The position numbers and the translations under genes were made by a program. A model generated the notes under the pieces. That model was not told the origin of the DNA. It did not search any database and saw nothing but the letters and a program-made list of their open reading frames with translations. From positions 82,626,712-82,690,711 of the forward strand of contig JAVMKO010000009.1 of assembly GCA_032164245.1 (NCBI GenBank): a DNA stretch of 64,000 nucleotides, written 5' to 3'. The DNA comes from Sternotherus odoratus. Lineage: Eukaryota; Chordata; Testudines; Kinosternidae. This document shows positions 42,373 to 54,460 of this stretch, in pieces (positions within the stretch are counted from its first letter, which is position 1; each line of letters begins with the position of its first letter).

Positions 42373-44174
42373 CCATAGCTGCTCAAAAGTAAGGTTTTCC
42401 TGCTAAGTGGCTGTGGGCTGGACAAGATGGCCCCCAAAAGTATCTCTGTTCTTAAACATCTGGATATCGAAACACTTGGTGTTGGCCGGAGTAAGTGGTA
42501 GACCCCCAAAACAGACTTCCACTATGTGGCAGTTTCTGTCGTAGTTACCATTGTTTGATGGAGCTTCTTTTCCAGCTATTACAGCAGCATTGAGCATTTC
42601 TTGGGTCTCTGTGTAAATCATTTTGTGTCTGAACGAGGCAGCTGTTCTAAATTACAGAGAGGCTCAAGAAGACAGCGCTGACCGTCCGAGTACTAGATTT
42701 GTGCACTTCATGTTCTGTAGCAATCTGACGTGTAGAGATAGAGCTACTCTTCATTTTAAACACCCTGGGCTTGTATAAAATTGGGAGGTTTTTACTTTCC
42801 ATTTCTCCCCACAACAAATACAGAGGCTGTAGCAAAAACATGTGAATTTGGGCAAGTGTAAAAAATGTTGTGTCTTGCAATGAGTCTCTCTGGTGGATTT
42901 AACAGAAAACTATGCAGTGGAGTGGAATTTATTACATGTACTGTATGCACCCCTTGACTTCCTGCTCCAAAAGCGAACTCCCAACTCCACCCTCTGTCAG
43001 CTCTGGCTCTTCATACACTGGTTGAAAGTGGACAGTAATCCTAGATGCACTGGAGGCACAGCAACATTGTTTGGTTTATTAAGACCAACGGGAGTTGCAC
43101 TGCTATGGTGTCACTTTGACAGATGCTGCACTTCAAGCGCTAGGAAGATTCATTGTGGTTACTTCTATTGAGAGTGCTCAACTGGAGTAAAAAACAACAA
43201 CACCCCAGAACAAATATGAACAATATCATAGCCTGCCAAGGTAACAGAGTACTGGTGTAAGGGGAAAAAAATCCATGTTCAGGACAACAGTCACCGTTCC
43301 TGTACTTCATCCTTCATCTAGGGCCATTCTGCCACTAAAATTTAGCAACGCTCAGAGGCACTCACTTTGCTGCTGCTTCTGGAAAAGTCACACTTCCCAT
43401 CTGTACCCAGATAACACAAATAGTTGGATATTTGTTACCCAGTGATCCTTTGACAGTTTTCCTGAGGCTTTCTAGCAGAAATGGGCACAGAAAAAGAAAT
43501 GAAGAATTTATCTCTCATCTGCTACTAGCTGCTCAGCCCCTGATAACCTCTCACTGGAAAAAGAAAAATAGCTGAACCGCAGAGAAATGGTTCAAAAAAT
43601 ATGGGAGGTTGTTGGTACAGGAAAAATTAACACATCAATTATATAGACAGCAAAATAGATAGAGGAAAATAGAGATTTGGTTACCTTTTATTCAGTACTC
43701 AGACAAGGTACACTTACCTGCCAAAAAAACCCTCATCACGCCTGACCATTTAAAAAAACTATTAACATTTGATAGCTTTGCCAGGTCTGCTAAATGTGTG
43801 TAATGAGAGATGTCACTCAATTTAATAAAATCACCTGAAACACGGCAGAGGTAATGCTGGCTCAGTAATATGGTAACAGTCATTTAAATAGAGAGAACTG
43901 GCAACTATATTTCTGTGGAATGTCTTTTTATACAAAAGCTCACTGTTGTAATAATTATTTTGGTTCTGATATTTACATGGCGAGGATTTATAAACCTGTT
44001 ACTAGTCCCTCAGTCAATAAATAGGGGTTTTTAAAGTCATGCTTCACTAGAATAGAGCTTCATTGAACATTTTTCCCCCCCTCAGGTCTGCATTTGAAAT
44101 TTGTGGCTACAGGATGCATAATGGGAGTTGGGTCTCTCTAGAGCACCAGAAAGTTCACTGCACAAACACCAAGA
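42373..44174. other. Gene-free stretch
   Basis: No gene or clear element. Frames on both strands are short and without domains. Confidence 0.42.
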
Positions 44175-45440
44175 GTATGTCTTCACTACAGCAGTAGGTC
44201 GATTTCCCTTAAGTCGATTTTCTAAAGTAGACTTTAGAAAATCGACTTAATGCGTCCCCACAAAGGACAGCAACTCGACAGTGTCTGTCCTTAAACTTTT
44301 GCAGGGGTCGACATAGGGAGTGTTGCACTGTTGGTAGGTATCCCACAGTGCCGGGAGTCCCCAGCTGTCACCACCTTTCGGGGCAGCCAGGCACGCTCCC
44401 CAGGGGACCAGCCCCAGTCCGAGCAGCTCCGTGGCCCCCCCGCCCACCTGAGCAGGTCCGAGAACCCCCCCGCCCGCCTGAGCAGGGGGGGGGGGAAGCC
44501 GGCGCGGGGCTGCTCGGGCAGGCGGGGGTTTTTTTTCGCGGGGCTGCTTGGGTGGGCGGGTTCGCGGGGCTGCTCGGGCGGGCGGGGGGGAGGTCCGGCG
44601 CGGGGCTGCTCGGGCGGGCGGGGGGGGGGGGTCCGGCGCGGGGCTGCTTGGACGGGGGGGTCTCGGGGCTGCTCGGGCGGGCGGGGGTCCGGCGCGGGGC
44701 TGCTCAGGCGGGCGGGGGGGTTCTTGGCGCTGCTCGGGCGGGGAGTCCAGCGCGGGGCTGCTCGGGCGGGCGGGGGGTTCTCTGGGCTGCTCGGGCAGGC
44801 GGGGGGGTTCGCGGGGCTGCTCGGGCGGGTGGGGGGTCCGGGGCGGGGCTGCTCGGGCGGGCGGAGGGGTTCTCGGGGCTGCTCGGGCGGGCGGGGGGTC
44901 CGGGGCAGGGCTGCTCGGGCGGGCGGGGGGTTCTCGGGGCTGCTCGGGCGGGAGGGGGGTCCGGCGTGGGGCTGCTCGGGCGGGCGGGGTGTTCTCGGGG
45001 CTGCTCGGGCAGGCCGGGGGGTTCGCGGGGCTGCTCGGGCGGGCGGGGGGTTCTCGGGGCTGCTCGGGCGGGAGGGGGGTCCGGCGTGGGGCTGCTCGGG
45101 CGGGCGGGGTGTTCTCGGGGCTGCTCGGGCAGGCGGGGGGGTTCGCGGGGCTGCTCGGGCGGGCGGGGGGGCCGGGGCGGGGCTGCTCAGGCGGGTGGGG
45201 GGGTTCGCGGAGCTGCTTGGAAGGTCGGAGGCTTAATGTCACCTGCATCCTCACTAGCTGAAAATCGACCCAGAGAGAGGTCGATTTCAGCTACTCCTCT
45301 CGTTAGGGAGGAGTACAGAAGTCGATTTTAAGGTCTCTTTAAATCGACTTTAAGGGCATGCATGTGAGGATGGGTACAGGCTTAAATCGACTTTAGCTTG
45401 CTAAAGTCAACTTTAAGCCCTAGTGGGGACCAGGGCTAAA
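44175..45440. mobile_element. MITE-like element with hairpin ends and an expanded G-rich core
   Basis: Near the left edge two exact 19-nt arms (44209-44227 and 44232-44250, ttaagtcgattttctaaag and complement) form a hairpin with a 4-nt loop. Near the right edge arms 45255-45270 and 45279-45293 (tagctgaaaatcgacc) form another. Further tcgacttta repeats lie at 45313-45415. The outer edges (tatgtcttcactac and tagtggggaccaggg) are weakly inverted. The centre is occupied by the minisatellite described next. I infer a DNA-transposon-derived MITE; the class is uncertain. Confidence 0.6.
44480..45225. repeat. G-rich minisatellite with 120-bp higher-order unit
   Basis: Tandem units built on ggggctgctcgggcggg, separated by variable links such as ttctc, ttcgc or tccggcgc. 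Around 44935-45054 and 45055-45174 a 120-bp block is repeated almost exactly. All three plus frames and the minus strand are open for hundreds of codons (Gly/Ala/Arg or Pro-rich), a composition artefact. Dense G runs make quadruplex structure likely. Confidence 0.9.
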
Positions 45441-45609
45441 AGTTGAGTTGGTCTCTCCTGTATAAAGTCACAAGGAATTCTGTGCATTAGTTTGGAGTTT
45501 CTTGTCCCTTAAATGGCCACTAGTGTTGGAACCACAGAGAAGACGAATGCATCCAAAACATAAGTTTAAAGGTTATTTTATCGAGTAGAAGAATGGATGG
45601 AAAATTTGT

Positions 45610-45690
45610 GTCAAATTCTGCCTTCATTTACAGCCCAAAAGATCAGTTATGTCAATTTTAAATCAGTTATATCGAACAGAATTTGGCTCG
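45610..45690. repeat. Fold-back repeat ('caaattctg' family), copy 1
   Basis: It starts gtcaaattctgcc and ends cagaatttggc, imperfect reverse complements, with a palindromic centre (atcagttat repeated). Old palindromic repeat of amniote type; a second partial copy follows at 45758. Confidence 0.5.
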
Positions 45691-45757
45691 TAATTGGAAT
45701 TATACTTAAACTAACAGCCTTAGTTTCAGAACAAAGGGCAACACTTATAACAAATGT

Positions 45758-45892
45758 ATTGGGTCAAATTCTGCTCTGACGTATTCATAAACCTACTGCT
45801 TTTGTTATAAATTTGAAGCCACATCAGTGAGATCAAGGGAATTTCTCCAGATTTACCACAGTTCAACTCAGTGCAGAACTTGGTCCATTTCT
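45758..45892. repeat. Fold-back repeat ('caaattctg' family), copy 2
   Basis: It begins gggtcaaattctgctctg and ends gtgcagaacttggtcc with a gatttaccacagttcaa segment. Same family as 45610-45690, more diverged. Confidence 0.45.
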
Positions 45893-46996
45893 CTTCATTT
45901 TAAAATCCCATACCCCAAACTTTTCCTTTTCTTTTTTCTTTTGGCTTGTAATTTTCCTCATTCTTCCACTATCCAGTTGTCTTATTTTTGTGTTTGTCAA
46001 ACGCAGTTTTGTTTCTAACTGATCAGGAATCTGTGCCAGAATGAAATCAAGGGATTCCTTTTAGAAGCACTTTACTTGAATAATGTAAATTATAAGAAGA
46101 AAGCTTTTGAATCAAAGCAGGAATCAGCTCCTTTTCAAGTGTTATAAATAGGTGTATAAGACCAAACTTAGAGGAAGAGATTATAAATTACCATTTTGAT
46201 GAGCGAGAAAAAAATACTCTTTACCGCTGATGGCCAACTGCAGTGAAATGCCCCATATGTGGTATCATTTGCAATTACACCATTTCATCTTGATACGGTT
46301 CAGGCATTTACATAGCTGGCTGGTTGTCATTCCCCCTCTCCTAAACAACCAGGTTTTTAAAGAGCATTTAAGAGTCACATTCTCTTTGATTTGAACCAAA
46401 GATCTTGGAATGTTCCTTTGAAATGTGATCAGGGTGTTGGTTGTTTTAGGTAAAGAGAAGCAGATATAAGGCATCAACAGACGGAGCTAGTCTGTCCGTC
46501 ATTAAGCTCAGTCGGGGGGTGGGGGGGGAGTATGTCTGAATCTGATAATGGAACGCACAGAAGGAATGTTGGGAGTAAAGTCTCTGCTTTAGTTCTGAAG
46601 TCTTGGTTTTAAAATGTGATCTCAAGTGTAGAAACACCGTAGAAAGAATCCATCATCTGTAACCCAGGCACAAATGTAATGCGGCATGTATTGTTTGTTT
46701 GAGCTCGATGAACTGCTATTAAAAAACCAGGGAAAGAACAGAACTCCGTTCCACATGCTGGGAGATGGAAGAGCAACATGAAGCAAACGAAGGACGCGGT
46801 TATCTGAATCTCTGGCGAAAGAAGGTGATTTTTGGAAAGCTAGGTGCATTATTGTCCAGATCTTAATGCAGGCCAGGTTTTCATGTAACACATTTATGAG
46901 TGGATGTCAATAAAGCAAACCCATCTGTCTGGCAGGTAGATGAAGGAACACAGGAAAAGTGGCACAGAAAACAAAATATGTACTTTCTCTTCCTAT
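45893..46996. other. Gene-free stretch
   Basis: No recognised gene or element. A G-run lies at 46513-46528. Confidence 0.42.
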
Positions 46997-47119
46997 TAGG
47001 GTGACCAGGTGTCCTGATTTTATAGGGATAGTCCTGATATTTGGGGCTTTTTCTTATATAGGCTCCTATTACCCCCACCCCTTGTCCCAAGTTTTCACAC
47101 TTGCTGTCTGGTCACCCTA
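46997..47119 (+). mobile_element. Short MITE, 'gtgaccagatgtcc' family, copy 3
   Basis: Best preserved of the four copies: ends tagggtgaccaggtgtcc and tgtctggtcaccctac are near-perfect inverted repeats. The interior has tatttggggctttttc and tatataggctcctatta. Noncoding, about 123 bp, TA at each edge. Confidence 0.85.
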
Positions 47120-47355
47120 CTAGCTATACACTATGGACATAGCCTTAGTCCTCCCGCTGCAGAAAGTTCACTTTGATAAATAAATACCACAGGAATGTGT
47201 CCTGGCCTATATATTAAAATACACATACATAATTTTTCCAGTGCATGATTTCCTCTTCATCTGCCTACTAGTTGGAATGTGGATTTTTAATGTGATTAGT
47301 ATAAAGTTTCCATTTAGTCTACTTACATGTGGAGTTGTGTATTGCCTGGGGTAGT

Positions 47356-47705
47356 ACATAAGAACATACGAACGGCCGTACCGGGTCAGACCAAAGATCC
47401 GTCCCACCCAGTATCCTGTCTGTCGACGGTGGCCAATGCCAGGTGACCCAGAGTGAGTGAACCTAACAGGTAATAATCAAGTGATCTCTCTCCTGCTGCC
47501 CATCACCCCCCTCTGACAAACAGAGGCTAGGGACACCATTCCTTACGCATCCTGATTACTAGCCATTAATGGACTTAACCTCCATGAATTCATCCAGTTC
47601 TCTTTTAAACCCTGTTATAGTTCTACCTTCACAACCTCCTCAGGCAAGGAGTTCCACAGGTTGAACTCCACAGGAGTTCCAGAGTCGCAAAGGCTATGTT
47701 CTGTC
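47356..47705 (-). mobile_element. CR1 LINE 3' end, minus strand
   Basis: Read on the plus strand it begins acataagaacatacgaacgg and continues with gggtcagaccaaagatcc, cagtatcctgtctgtcg, gtggccaatgccaggtg and agaggctagggacacc, then 'ggcaaggagttccacaggtt'. This is the complement of the turtle CR1 3' region. Diverged, with no coding part retained in recognisable form. Confidence 0.9.
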
Positions 47706-47759
47706 TTGGGCTTGGAATAGGAGAAGGGATGAGAAGCCCCTTCTCTAGGCAAGCATCAG

Positions 47760-48610
47760 GGCAGGCTTTCTCCAGAGCACACAAGGGCCCCGATTCTCTG
47801 TCCATTTCCTGACTTGATGTGTGGGGGTGAAGGTGCCTTCAACTAACTTTTGCGCTTGCCACATTCAGGGGGCCTTGCAAGGTCCTATCTGGCCTCTGGG
47901 GTAAGTTGCAGCAGCCTGGTAGCTGCTCTCATCTTATGCTCTGCTTCCCTTTGCCCCCACAGGCTAGTTGTCAACTTTCTACTAGCACAAAACCGAACAC
48001 CCTTGCCCTGCCCCCTGCCCCACCCCTTCTCTGAGGCCCTGCCCCTGCTCACTCCACCCCTCTCCCCGTCGCTCTCTCTCTCCACCCTCCCTCCTTCCCT
48101 CATTTTCATCAGGCTGACTCAGGGGGTTGGGATGTGGGAGGGGGTGAGGGTTCCAGCTGGGGGTGTGGGCTCTGGGGTGAGGCCAGGGATGAGGGTTCAA
48201 GGTGCAGGAGGGGGCTTCAGCGGCATGTCCCCCCTCCAGCTCTGGCGTGGCCAGGCGGCTCCATGCGCTGCCCTGTCTGCAGGTGTTGTCCCTGCGGCTC
48301 CCATTGGCTGTGGTCTCCGGCCAATGGGAGCTGCAGAGCTGGCACTTGGAGTGGGGGCAGCACGCAGAACTCCCTGGCTGCCCCTACGCTGAGGAGCCAG
48401 AAAGGGGGACGTGTCGCTGCTTCCAGGAGCTGCGTGGAGCCATGGCAGGCAGGGAGCCTGCCTTAACCCGGCTGCACTGGGCCCGCTGCAGGTTGTTTAA
48501 TTGCTGTGTAGGAAACTCTCCACCATGCAGGCAGGTGTGTGCTGGACATTTTCCAAGTGCGGTTTCTCCCTGCGTTGCAGTCCCTGTGTGCTGGCAGAGT
48601 GATGCAAGGG
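47760..48610. repeat. GC-rich repeat with an inverted CCAAT pair
   Basis: C-rich text (48000-48100) turns into G-rich text (48120-48220), giving open frames on both strands. At 48297-48308 and 48320-48331 there is a perfect 12-bp inverted repeat (gctcccattggc / gccaatgggagc) with an 11-nt loop. I associate this with a GC-rich non-autonomous reptile repeat but cannot define its ends. Confidence 0.45.
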
Positions 48611-49630
48611 AGCCTTAATGTCGCTGAGAATGGGGTCTGATGTGCAGAGGTCCCATTGCACTCCTCGCTGTGGTGGGTGGACTAGGGACCTGTTTCTCTG
48701 CTGCCCCAATGTATATTCACTAAGAGCACTGGAAAAGAGGGTCAGTGGAAAGAGCTTCTTTCATCCCAGACTGCTCAGAGTCAATGGGTCTGTGGCAGAT
48801 ACAGTACATCTCTATAGCTGCCTGGAGAGGATGTGTTTTGCCAGCTTCTAGCAGGAGTGGATAGTGGTGTTGCGGGTTTTTTGTGAAAATTAATTACACC
48901 CCATTGTTTCCGCTCATGCCCTGCAGATCAGAAATTGTTAGGAACTTTTAAGTGTTAGAATAGCTTTCAAAAACAATATTTCTAAATGTCAAGTTAATGT
49001 GCTGTGGGAGTAATGAGATTCAAGCGCCCAGTGTGAGCGTCGCATTACATCTGCTGTCACAAGTACTTTTGGGATCCTTTCGGGCAAAGGCAGCGGGAGC
49101 CTGGCGTGTTTTTTTCTTTTTAAAATTATTTTCTTTTGAAAAGAGAGTTTTATTTTCCTGTTACCTCCTTTTCTCTCCCCAAATACAAACCAAGAACTCT
49201 GAGACCGCAGATTAAAAATGAGACCTTCACGAATGAGAAGTGCAGCTTGCATGTTTTATGGTGGGGAACACGTAAACACATAGACCGACATGCATATTAA
49301 AAAAGAAACTCTGACAGGTGTGATGTAGCTATTTGTAAAATTTTAATACCAAAGAAACAATCTACCAATAGATTTTAAATAAAGTCTCTGACTTTTAGTC
49401 AGTTAAAAATTAGTGTTTGCAGAGTAGAGGTAAGATGTTTTTCAGCTGGCCTTTGCAACATGGCCATTGCTGAATAAAACGTTCAAATGGCATATTGTAT
49501 TTCTTCCGTGTAATTGCACTGAAAGGACACACTGTGACATACTGTATGGATTATAACGAGCTTGAAGCAAAAGGGAGGACCCCCCCATGAGCTCCAACAA
49601 TGGATTTATGACTCTTTTCACTGAAGAAAA
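48611..49630. other. Gene-free stretch
   Basis: No gene recognised. The ends of frames in this part show no domain. A/T-rich from 48880. Confidence 0.42.
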
Positions 49631-49877
49631 AGGTTGGACTTAAATTGCAGCAAGGGTAGTTTAGGTTGGACATTAGGAAAAGCTTCCTAACTGTCAGAGT
49701 GGTTAAGCATGGGAATTAATTGCCGGGGGAGGTTCTGGAATCTCCCTCATTGGAGATTTTTAAGAGCTGGTCAGACAAACACCTGTCAGGGATGGTCTAG
49801 ATAATTAGTCATGCAGTAGTGCAGGGACCGGACTAGATGACCTCTCAAGTCCCTTCCAGGTTTATGATTCTGTGGTT
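49631..49877 (+). mobile_element. CR1 LINE 3' end, plus strand
   Basis: The classic CR1 tail order is present: ggttggacattaggaaaagc, ttcctaactgtcagagtgg, aacacctgtcagggatgg, ctagatgacctctcaag and the 8-mer-type terminus atgattctgtgg. 5'-truncated copy; no reading frame. Confidence 0.92.
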
Positions 49878-51776
49878 GTGAGATGTTTAGATACTGCAGT
49901 GATGGGGCCATGTAAATATCTGAAAGAGAAGAAAATAATGAGCAGTTTTTCTTGCCTTTTAATTTAAAATCTGGACCAGCCCAAATGTAAATTCCTAAAA
50001 TTAGGCACAACCCCTGCACACATTTATGCATACGAGCCCAATGAATTCAGTGCAACTATTCATGTGCAAAAAGTTAAGCACCTGCATAAACAGGATTGGC
50101 GCTTGAATCTTCCTCCTAGCATTACACAATGAGCAGTGCTCCATCAGGAAGGCTTCTTAGACACCATATAGTCATACCAGCTGGATTTACATAATCCTGT
50201 TTGTTTTAATGTTCCAAAGCCAACCTTCTGTTAAAAGGGAAATTTCACTTTACTGCACTGGTCAGCATTGTACACGAAGCTACAACGGTTAAAAGACGTT
50301 GGCATCAATTAATAGTGATGGGTAATTTATTTTTACAGGAATAACCGACACAAGTCATTAGATTTTCTTTCCATTTTTCCCTTTTAACAATATCTCTCTC
50401 TCTTTTTTTTTTTAAAGTATACATCTTCGTTAAATGCTTTCGTCCAGCTGCGTTTTCACTAGCTGTTCCAAATGCATGTTAAAGAGACGCAGGGAGCATG
50501 CAAAAATGAAGATCATATAAATTAATAATTTTCTGAGTGCCTTTCCTCTAACTGCCTCCAGAAAAAACTTCAAACAAAATACAGTTAAGTCCCCAGAATG
50601 AGCTTTCTGCCTCAACTGTTTTTGCCGCAATGTTTAGTCTGTACTTTGTCATGTATTTCACTGTCATGTTGCCTCTATTTGAGATAGCTTGTGAGTTTTC
50701 CCTTCCAAATGTGTCTGGATTTGTATTTCATATAATACAAATAGATTAATCAGAACCACACAGAACTTGTCATTATCAGTACTTGGAAAATGGATGATGT
50801 ATAAATCATGACTTGTCCTGGTTTTTAGCACCTAATTAAGAATATGAATTTAAGCTGTCTCAGTGTTAAGAGTTTTGTCTAGTAAATTTCAGTTAATAAG
50901 TGTCACAGAAATGCTATTAATGAAGAGATGGTTTGCTCATAAATTCTTGTTAAGCCATCACCGGATTTGTGAAATGTTGGAATTACTGGAATAATTAGGG
51001 GTGTGTGTGGTAGTGTTGTTGAGTGGAAACTTAAAAAGAGAGAGCTGGCCCAATGCATTATTTCTGTGGGACCTTCACAATATTTTTGTTTTGCCTGAGT
51101 AAGGCCATCAGGATTTGACCCATCGATTTGATGTGTACTTGAGTGGCATAGTGCAATTTATGGTGAATGTAAGATAGAAGTTAAAAATAAACATTGGACT
51201 AGGAACTCATGTTTGAATGACTTGTGAATTGGGGCCTAGTTGAATGCCCACTTGTGATTTCAGATATTGGCAGAAAGATCTCCGTTAGCACAGAAGGTCT
51301 GTATAACATGCTTGTAACAGGTGACAATCATTATACTATCCACTGCTTTCCTATGTACATTCATGCCCATCTATTTGCACACTCATCATCTTATGTGGTC
51401 ATTCCCCCATGTACCACCATTGGAAGGCGCTGCCTCTTACTGCTGTGCTGTCTTTCTCTTCCCCCTTTCCTGCTATTGTACGTTGCATCTTCTTCCAGGC
51501 TGGACGGTAAATTTTTCAGGGCAAGGAGGTGTGGGTGGGTAGAGTTGCCTTTCAGCGGTTTATTTCCTGAGATGCTGGAGGGTAGGGCTGTGCTAAACCC
51601 CTCACTTGTAGTGGTCTGTAGGGTTCTGGTTTGTCTACTTTCCTGGCTAATGCCTGTATAAAGCAAGAGAAGGTGCTCATGAAATGTTTTGGCTTGCAAC
51701 TCCATGTCTGTTTCAAACTCTGATTCTCCTGCCTCATTTGTCTGCCACTACCTGTCTGTGATAGGGATCGGGATCG
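49878..51776. other. Gene-free stretch
   Basis: A/T-rich unique-looking text. A fold-back fragment with aaaagttaagcacctgc lies near 50040-50105. A CT/T run at 50394-50413. No coding signal. Confidence 0.42.
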
Positions 51777-51888
51777 GGGTGACCAGATGTCCTGATTTTA
51801 TAGGAACAGTCCTGATTTTTGGGTCTTTTTCTTATATAGGCTCTCAACCCCCGTCCCGATTTTTCACACTTGCTGTCTGGTCACCCTA
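51777..51888 (+). mobile_element. Short MITE, 'gtgaccagatgtcc' family, copy 4
   Basis: Starts ggggtgaccagatgtcctg and ends tgctgtctggtcaccct. Interior shows the family text with a small deletion between tatataggctc and aacccccgtcccg. Confidence 0.8.
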
Positions 51889-52084
51889 CTCTGGATTTAA
51901 AAAAAGCGGTTGTGTGACTCAAACCAGTAAGGCAGAAGTGATGTGGATTGGCAAGGGGAAACCTGTTCAGGAACAGAGGTGGTTTCATCTGTTTGTGTTT
52001 GTCCACATGGGAATTCGCAATGTTCAGGACTGAGATGCTCCTAACTCTTTAAATTGCTTCGCTCAGGTTTTGTTTTGCTGCTGT

Positions 52085-52260
52085 AGAGCCCAATCCTGCT
52101 CTTGGAAGTCAGTGGCAAAAGTTGCATTGGAAGCCCCTTACGTAGGAACCACTTTTTCTTCCATGTTTGGACAATGCCTAATACAGTAGGATCCTGACCC
52201 GTGATTGGGCTACCGTAATGCAAATGTTATTAACACTAAGTAAACTGCCACTGACTTCAT
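52085..52260 (+). repeat. SINE/fold-back composite fragment
   Basis: gcccaatcctgctcttgg and gtcagtggcaaaagttgc are text of an old amniote repeat. It is followed by a SINE-tail-like segment (aatgcctaatacagtagg, gatcctgacccgtgattgg, accgtaatgcaaatg) comparable to the tail at 15720-15760. Diverged. Confidence 0.45.
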
Positions 52261-53384
52261 TAGGATCAAGAACAAAACTGTATACTTCTGAGGGCAGAGT
52301 TATGATGTCTGAAAATCTGTCCTGTGAGGGCTCTCAGATGGCCCGTATCCAGTATTTACACTGAAATGTCATTAGTAGATGCAGGAAACCCAGGGTTTTT
52401 CTTCAGTCCAGATCCTTTGCTATTTCCCAGCCCATCACAATGTCAAGTATACCTGTGAGGACACTAGGCAACCTTGCCAACACCTGTTGTAATTTTAAAC
52501 CACTTTGGTAATGTTCCCCTCAGCTTTAATGTTACACATCCCTGTATATGTACCTTGGTAATTGAAAGGGATATTGGGTAAATTTGATCTGTCTAGCTTT
52601 GACTTATGCTGTCCTTATCTTGGCCTTCATGTCATTAAGAAAAAAATTGGTATTGATCTTAGACTATCCCACTACATTGTGTTGCAATTTTTCTTCCCGG
52701 CTAGTGGAATATAAATCGATAAAGGCAGCTGCTTGAGACGCAGGCTAGATATGGTGCTGTCATTTATATATTGTAAATCCAATGATAGCTGATCAAATCA
52801 GTGCTTCTACTGTTCCAAACCTGACATGATTGAATTGTCAATAAAAAAGATTTTACAGTAAGAGAAAGAGAGTTGACAGTGTAAATGCCTGGAAGCCCCC
52901 ACTAAGTTGGATACAAAGTAAACCAGTAAGGCAAGCTATTGTGTTACAATTTCCAAAGCAAAAATATTTGGACATTCTTGGAACTGGAGAGAGATTGGAG
53001 GAAAAGAAAACCTTGCATTATAATTTGTTTTCAAGTATGATTGTTTGGAGTCCATGAAATACAGAGATGGCTTTCACTGGGAGTCTGTTAAGGGCTAATA
53101 AAATTGCTAATTCGCTGTAGGACCTCCACACTAAAGAGTTGCAGTTCCATTGTATTGGGCGAAAGGACCAATGTTCAGCGTGACTGTTTATTCACAAACC
53201 AAGTGGGCATTGCAGGAATATGTGGGATTTAATGGAAACGCTGGCTAAAAAGAGCCTGATTCTAGTTTCATTTCCTGTCCCAGTGAAAATGAGATCAGAA
53301 TCTGCCATGAATTGTTGACTGGGCTGGGAAAATGCACTTGTTTATGTCAAACAAGAGTTTAGCTCTGGGTTCTGAAGTCATTTT
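52261..53384. other. Gene-free stretch
   Basis: 52600-52870 is repeat-free A/T-rich text (ttgaattgtcaataaaaaag) that could be conserved noncoding DNA. No exon seen. Confidence 0.38.
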
Positions 53385-53457
53385 GGGTCAGATCCTTAGG
53401 TAGCGTAAGGTGACTTCAGCAGATGTGGGGTGACTTTCACCAGCTGAGGATCTAGCT
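53385..53457. repeat. Short fold-back repeat
   Basis: ggtcagatccttaggtag and its imperfect complement caccagctgaggatctagc flank a centre with gtgacttcagcag. Old palindromic repeat. Confidence 0.5.
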
Positions 53458-53951
53458 GTAAGACTTTGTATAGGACCAATGTCTCCTGGACAGGGGGAAA
53501 AATCAAGGGTGGAAGCAACCAAAATGGTAGGCAGGCAGATCTGACAGCTCAGCAGTGAAACGTGACGCAGAAGAGCACTGGTGGAGTCTGGGTCTTATCT
53601 GCAAAGCATATTGAAATGCACCGTGAAAGCCAGAAAATGTAAATTTCCAAGCTTCAGCATTGCACTCCTGATGAGGTGCTTATAGTTTGTGAAGTCCTTG
53701 GACTCCGTCACAGGTTTTTTATGCTGAACATACAGTGGAATATGGTGAGGTCAAATAGGGTTTTAAGGGGATCCTGTAAACACTGGCTGGATGCTGCAAA
53801 TGCTTTCACACATACTGTCTTTGTCCCCTGGAAGTGTGGGCAGGACCCGACCCTCTGTTTCTTCAGCTCATGGAAGAAAATGTTCTTACAAACATTTCTT
53901 GGTGAGTGCTTTTTATGTAGCCTGTTGTAAAACTGGGCAAATATCTTGATG

Positions 53952-54021
53952 AGTTGATGTACCCCCTGGAAGACTCCTGTGTATCCTCAGAGTTACACAT
54001 ACCCCTGGTTGAGAACCACCG
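53952..54021 (-). mobile_element. Right-end fragment of the hAT/Charlie-type family of 6533
   Basis: gtaccccctggaagactcc followed by acacatacccctggttgag and aaccacc at the end is the reverse complement of the left-end text at 6533-6600. Only about 70 bp remain. Confidence 0.6.
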
Positions 54022-54379
54022 ATCTAGTACATAGGATGAAGATGTAATGTAGGGGAGTATTGACATGTTATGTGTCAAGAGAGAGCCATTAGAAGGGAGA
54101 GTTGTTGTAGTCCACATGATTGCTTGGGAAGAGAACGCGATGGGGAGGGATATACAGTGAGATACCATTGTTGCAGCAGGAAGAGGACTGGAGAATTTCT
54201 GTGGCAAGACTCAGGGTAGAGAAGGAGTCAGTGGATGGTCTGTTCTGCCGTATCATCACAATCTGAGTTGGTTTATTTAATATAGAAGAATTCACATATT
54301 GATGCCAGTTTTCTTGTTAGTTCAGAGACCTCTACTGTAAGGAGCAGGTGATATGGGGCAAAAATCTGTTGAATGATTT

Positions 54380-54460
54380 AGTTGGGGTTGGTCCTGCTTT
54401 GAGCGGGGGGTTGGACTAGATACCTCCTGAGGTCCCTTCCAACCCTGATATTCTATGAAT
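54380..54460 (+). mobile_element. CR1 LINE 3' end, plus strand
   Basis: Short copy of the terminal CR1 segment: ttggtcctgctttgagcg, ggttggactagatacctcc, gaggtcccttccaaccc and ending attctatgaat. Confidence 0.88.

Noticed and set aside
44247..45331. Long overlapping frames on both strands (up to 335 codons) with Gly/Ala/Arg or Pro/Arg-rich products
   Set aside because: All frames are open because the tandem G-rich unit lacks stop codons; no domain, no start context, no reason to call a gene.
47850..48618. Overlapping 110-180 codon frames
   Set aside because: GC-rich repeat with C-rich then G-rich halves; frames on several registers and both strands without domains.
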